Source: Pseudomonas viridiflava
GTDB lineage: Bacteria > Pseudomonadota > Gammaproteobacteria > Pseudomonadales > Pseudomonadaceae
Direction: 5' to 3'
Length of the DNA: 64,000 nucleotides
Assembly: GCF_900590755.1 (NCBI RefSeq)
Contig: NZ_UUOC01000047.1
Span: 62,001-126,000 of the forward strand
The notes under the pieces were generated by a model. It had not been told where the DNA came from and ran no database searches. It saw only the letters and a program-made list of their open reading frames with translations. This document shows, one piece after another, positions 61,360-64,000 of this stretch (position 1 is its first letter; the number at the start of each line of letters is the position of its first letter). The translations under genes were made by a program, and so were the position numbers.

Positions 61360-62064
61360 ATGAACACTGAACATTACTTCCCGCTGCCCGACTTGATCCC
61401 TGAAGAGTTGCTGGAGCGCTTTCGCAAACTCAGCCCGGCGCAGCTGTGCGACGGCATGCAAAGCCTTGGCATCCCACGCAATGGCGCGATGGACGCCGAC
61501 CTGATGCCCCTCGATGAAAACAAAATCATGCTCGGCACCGCTTACACCGTCGATACCGAAGACGGTGACAACTTCCCGATTCACGTCGCGGTGTATCAAG
61601 GGCAACCGGGCTATGTGCTGGTGGTGGCTGGCAAGGGTTACCCTGGCCGCGCCTACATCGGTGACCTCATGGCCGGTGCCGCACAGGCAGTGGGTTTGAG
61701 CGGCATGGTCATTGATGGTTGCGTGCGCGACAAGGTGCCGCTGGCTCAACTGGACATCCCGGTTTACGCCAAAGGTTTCATGCAACGCAGCCCTGGCAAA
61801 AAAGGCCCCGGCAAGATCAACGCCACGGTGAACTGCGCAGGTGTCGAAGTCGCGGCGGGTGATCTGGTGTTCGGCGATTACGATGGCGTCACCGTAGTGC
61901 CCCGCGCTCGCCTGGTGGAAGTGCTGGAGGCTTCAGAGAAGAAAAGCGCGTACGAAAATCAGCGCCGTGACGTCATCGACGAATACACTCGCTGCCGCGA
62001 CAGTGGCCTGCCCTTGCCCCCATTGGCTCCGGACTGGGTCACCCAGCTTCTGCAAGGCAAGTAA
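61360..62064 (+). CDS. RraA-like / HMG aldolase-like protein
   Basis: The 234-residue protein is of the RraA-like family, with N-terminal SPAQLCDGMQSLGIPRNGAM, D-X20-R-D core (GDLMAGAAQAVGLSGMVIDG-CVRDKVPL) and 'YAKGFMQRSPGKKGPGKINA'. Class II pyruvate aldolases (4-hydroxy-4-methyl-2-oxoglutarate/oxaloacetate decarboxylase type) have D-X20-R-D-X2-E/D. Here the last position is Pro, so aldolase activity is uncertain, although the 'VFGDYDGVTVVP' end is typical. It lies 11 bases after the dehydrogenase gene. Confidence 0.85.
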   Translation: MNTEHYFPLPDLIPEELLERFRKLSPAQLCDGMQSLGIPRNGAMDADLMPLDENKIMLGTAYTVDTEDGDNFPIHVAVYQGQPGYVLVVAGKGYPGRAYIGDLMAGAAQAVGLSGMVIDGCVRDKVPLAQLDIPVYAKGFMQRSPGKKGPGKINATVNCAGVEVAAGDLVFGDYDGVTVVPRARLVEVLEASEKKSAYENQRRDVIDEYTRCRDSGLPLPPLAPDWVTQLLQGK

Positions 62065-62141
62065 CGTTCAAAGCCGTACCGGGGCGCCTGCCGCCCCAAC
62101 CCGCTGCGCTCACTATAAAAATAAAATGTGGAGACGTTCAG

Positions 62142-63503
62142 ATGCTGACAGTTCTGGGCTATTTATTGATCACCTCGTTTCTGTTGCTGGTCATCAAGCA
62201 AAAGCTTTCGCCCTTCACCGGTTTGATCGTGGTTTCGCTGGCCGTCGGGGTGCTGGTGTGCCTGGTCAATGGCGTGCCTATGGGCACCATCATGACCTGG
62301 GTACGCGAGGGCCTGTTCTACTCGCAGAACGGAGCTGGCAAGGTCTCGCTGGGCACGGTCAATCCGACCGTGATGATCCTGTTCGCCGTGCTGTACTTCA
62401 GCCTGATGATGAACGTCGGCCTGTTCGATCCGCTGTGTACTTACCTGATTCGCAAGGCCAACGGCGACCCGCTGAAAATCATTCTGGTCACCGCTTTTAC
62501 CTCCGCCGTCGTCACTCTGGACGGGGACGGGACCACCACCATCCTGATCATCACCACCGCCTTCCTGCCGCTGTACAAACAGATGGGCATGAAGCTGTCG
62601 AACCTGGCGATGCTGATTATCCTGCCTTGCGGCCTGGGCAACTGCCTGCCCTGGGGCGGGCCACTGGCGCGGGCAGCGGCGGTGTTGAATCTGGAGGTCA
62701 ATACGCTGTTCGTGGCGATCTTGCCAATCCTCGGCGTGTCTTTCATCTACGTGTTCTTCATGGCCTATCTGATGGGCATCAAAGAGCGCAAACGCCTGGG
62801 CTTCGTCAAAGGTGAAAAGGTGATCGTGACGCCTGAGCAGATCGCCCAGATGGTGACGGTAATCGAGGACCACGACAAAGAACTCAAGCGTCCGAAGCTG
62901 TTCCTCTTCAACCTGGCCCTGACCCTGGGCATGCTGGTGATTCTGATTGCCGGCTGGGCCAGTGGTGCGGTGGTTTTCATGCTCGGTACGGCCATCGCAC
63001 TGACAGTCAACTACACCGCCGTTGAACAGCGCGAACGCATCACCGCCAATGGCGGCGACGCCGTGGCAGTGGCCTCGATCATTCTGGCCGCCGGGTGCTT
63101 TCTGGGTATTTTCAACGGCAGTGGCATGGCCGGTGCCGTCGCTGAACACATGGCCAGCCTGATCCCGGATTCCATGGGCAGTCACACTGCGCTGATCTTC
63201 GCCTTCCTGGGCGCCCTGGCCTGTTATGCCCTGCCCGTCGATGCCTACTACTTCGGCATCCTGCCTGTCGTGGCACCCATCGCCTACAAGTTCGGCATCA
63301 GCCCAACCGAGATTGGTGTGGCCTCGTTCATGGGCCAGGCCCTGCGCTATGCCAGCCCGACCGTGGCCTGGCTGTTCCTGCTGATGAACCGTACGGAGAT
63401 GACATTCGGCGAATACCAGAAAGAGTTCTTCAAATGGTCGATCCCGATGTTTTTCATCTTCTTGATTACCGCGATCGTGACCGGTGAATTGCCTGTGGGA
63501 TAA
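62142..63503 (+). CDS. CitMHS family citrate/tricarboxylate-metal transporter
   Basis: The 453-residue inner-membrane protein has 11-12 hydrophobic segments, the CitMHS pattern 'LTVLGYLLITSFLLLVIKQK', 'SAVVTLDGDGTTTILIITTA' and 'LPVDAYYFGILPVVAPIAYK'. CitMHS carriers import citrate or related acids complexed with a divalent metal. It is the last gene of the sigma-54-dependent operon and so probably imports the acid oxidised by the dehydrogenase and split by the RraA-like protein. Confidence 0.9.
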   Translation: MLTVLGYLLITSFLLLVIKQKLSPFTGLIVVSLAVGVLVCLVNGVPMGTIMTWVREGLFYSQNGAGKVSLGTVNPTVMILFAVLYFSLMMNVGLFDPLCTYLIRKANGDPLKIILVTAFTSAVVTLDGDGTTTILIITTAFLPLYKQMGMKLSNLAMLIILPCGLGNCLPWGGPLARAAAVLNLEVNTLFVAILPILGVSFIYVFFMAYLMGIKERKRLGFVKGEKVIVTPEQIAQMVTVIEDHDKELKRPKLFLFNLALTLGMLVILIAGWASGAVVFMLGTAIALTVNYTAVEQRERITANGGDAVAVASIILAAGCFLGIFNGSGMAGAVAEHMASLIPDSMGSHTALIFAFLGALACYALPVDAYYFGILPVVAPIAYKFGISPTEIGVASFMGQALRYASPTVAWLFLLMNRTEMTFGEYQKEFFKWSIPMFFIFLITAIVTGELPVG

Positions 63504-63532
63504 GGGGCAAGACAGCGCTTGCAGTTAGAGCG

Positions 63533-63560
63533 CCGCGCCAGATCAGTGATTTGGCGCGGT
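63533..63560. terminator. Hairpin between the CitMHS and MmyB-type genes
   Basis: CCGCGCCA / TGGCGCGG form a perfect 8-bp stem in the gap of the two convergent genes. No clear T run is present, so activity is uncertain. Confidence 0.5.
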
Positions 63561-63578
63561 GGTCTGCTTCTCACGGCA

Positions 63579-64000
63579 TCACTTTTTCGCAGCATTCCCT
63601 GAAGCCAAATGGCTGTGCACGATTGCCCGGACGCGGTCGGCGTCGGTGGTCGTAACCGGGTTGTAGACGATCATCGAAAGATCCGGGCGGCCGTCCACCG
63701 CGAAGCCTGAGTATTCCAGCTCGATAAGGCCATGGGTGGCATGGCGCAGGCGCTTGGTACCTTCACCCTGTAGGCGAACGTCGTTATCACGCCACAACGC
63801 CGCAAAATCCGGGCTCAAAGTGCACAGCTCATCGGCGAGGTTGATGACCTCAGAGGCAGCACCGGCACGGGTGGCATCAGCCCGAAATGCAGCAACGATG
63901 AAACGTGCGACCGCCTGCCAGTCGTCTTGCTTATCCCGCGTGCCGGGATTGCAAAACATCAGGCGCAGAATATTGCGCTGCCCAACCGGTAAAAGACTGT
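63579..64000 (-). CDS. Partial MmyB-type transcriptional regulator (C-terminal domain)
   Basis: The frame is open to the window edge (SLLPVGQRNILRLMFCNPGT...). It is the C-terminal MmyB ligand-binding domain of XRE-HTH regulators: 'NILRLMFCNP', 'ARFIVAAFRADATR', 'LADELCTLSPDFAALWRDND' and 'RHATHGLIELEYSGFAVDGR' are the family blocks. The N-terminal helix-turn-helix lies beyond the right edge. Such regulators often control an adjacent divergent oxidoreductase gene. Confidence 0.85.
   Translation of the reverse strand, partial: SLLPVGQRNILRLMFCNPGTRDKQDDWQAVARFIVAAFRADATRAGAASEVINLADELCTLSPDFAALWRDNDVRLQGEGTKRLRHATHGLIELEYSGFAVDGRPDLSMIVYNPVTTTDADRVRAIVHSHLASGNAAKK

Noticed and set aside
62163..63185. 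340-aa minus-strand frame opposite the CitMHS gene
   Set aside because: His/Gln/Asp-rich antisense shadow; no start signal.

Overview
The window is chromosomal DNA of a Pseudomonas species. The genus is supported by OprF followed by SigX, CmpX, CrfX, CmaX and RraA in the order familiar from this genus, by PpsA/PpsR, RMF-PyrD and DacB-RlmL, by high GC with strong third-position GC bias, and by several copies of a Pseudomonas-type 'gtaggagctgccg...' intergenic repeat. I cannot fix the species. It looks like the fluorescens/syringae side of the genus rather than P. aeruginosa, because pyrD and oprF are neighbours here.

Layout. (1) 1-7.6 kb: the end of a decayed or deleted prophage, read mostly leftward. 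It holds a tape-measure C-terminus, a tail protein, a tail fibre with Asp-box repeats, a fibre-associated protein, a DUF4214 protein, DUF1353 proteins, a muramidase-like protein and two opposite-strand lipoprotein cassettes. At about 7.60-7.62 kb the broken tape-measure gene abuts a broken hybrid histidine kinase, which marks a deletion junction. (2) 8.5-24.3 kb: core genome (yggL, dacB, rlmL, rmf, pyrD, oprF-sigX-cmpX-crfX-cmaX, rraA, an alpha/beta hydrolase, ppsA, ppsR). (3) 24.3-28.9 kb: a structured dispersed repeat and an iron-responsive sigma/anti-sigma/TonB receptor operon with a Fur box. (4) 29-35.6 kb: an acetyltransferase, an AcoR-type sigma-54 activator, an AldA-type aldehyde dehydrogenase and a PQQ/haem c alcohol dehydrogenase with its own sigma-54 promoter and dyad activator sites. 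(5) 35.7-50.7 kb: a large catabolic locus. It combines a ChvE/GguAB-type sugar ABC transporter, two Gfo/Idh/MocA dehydrogenases (one inositol-dehydrogenase-like), an IolE/IolI-type TIM barrel, a hydroxyquinol-1,2-dioxygenase-like enzyme, a frameshifted MFS sugar transporter, an OprB porin and a LysR regulator. Opposite to it run a degenerate intradiol dioxygenase, a SnoaL-like protein and a maleylacetate reductase. (6) 50.7-57.3 kb: small accessory genes, including a decayed GlxA-type regulator next to an intact isochorismatase-family hydrolase, a Nudix hydrolase, AzlCD, a cupin, a three-gene membrane/reductase operon and a PPT-type acetyltransferase. (7) 57.4-64 kb: a LysR regulator; a frameshifted PrpR-type sigma-54 activator divergent from a dehydrogenase/RraA-like/CitMHS operon that has a near-consensus sigma-54 promoter; and the end of an MmyB-type regulator.

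Best candidate for an undescribed system: the 35.7-50.7 kb locus, read as uptake and oxidation of a cyclitol, dehydration to a hydroxylated benzene, intradiol ring cleavage and reduction to 3-oxoadipate. The gene families are well supported; the route is inference. Two large genes in the window (the MFS transporter and the PrpR-type activator) each carry a one-base frameshift, so either real decay or an assembly error must be settled.
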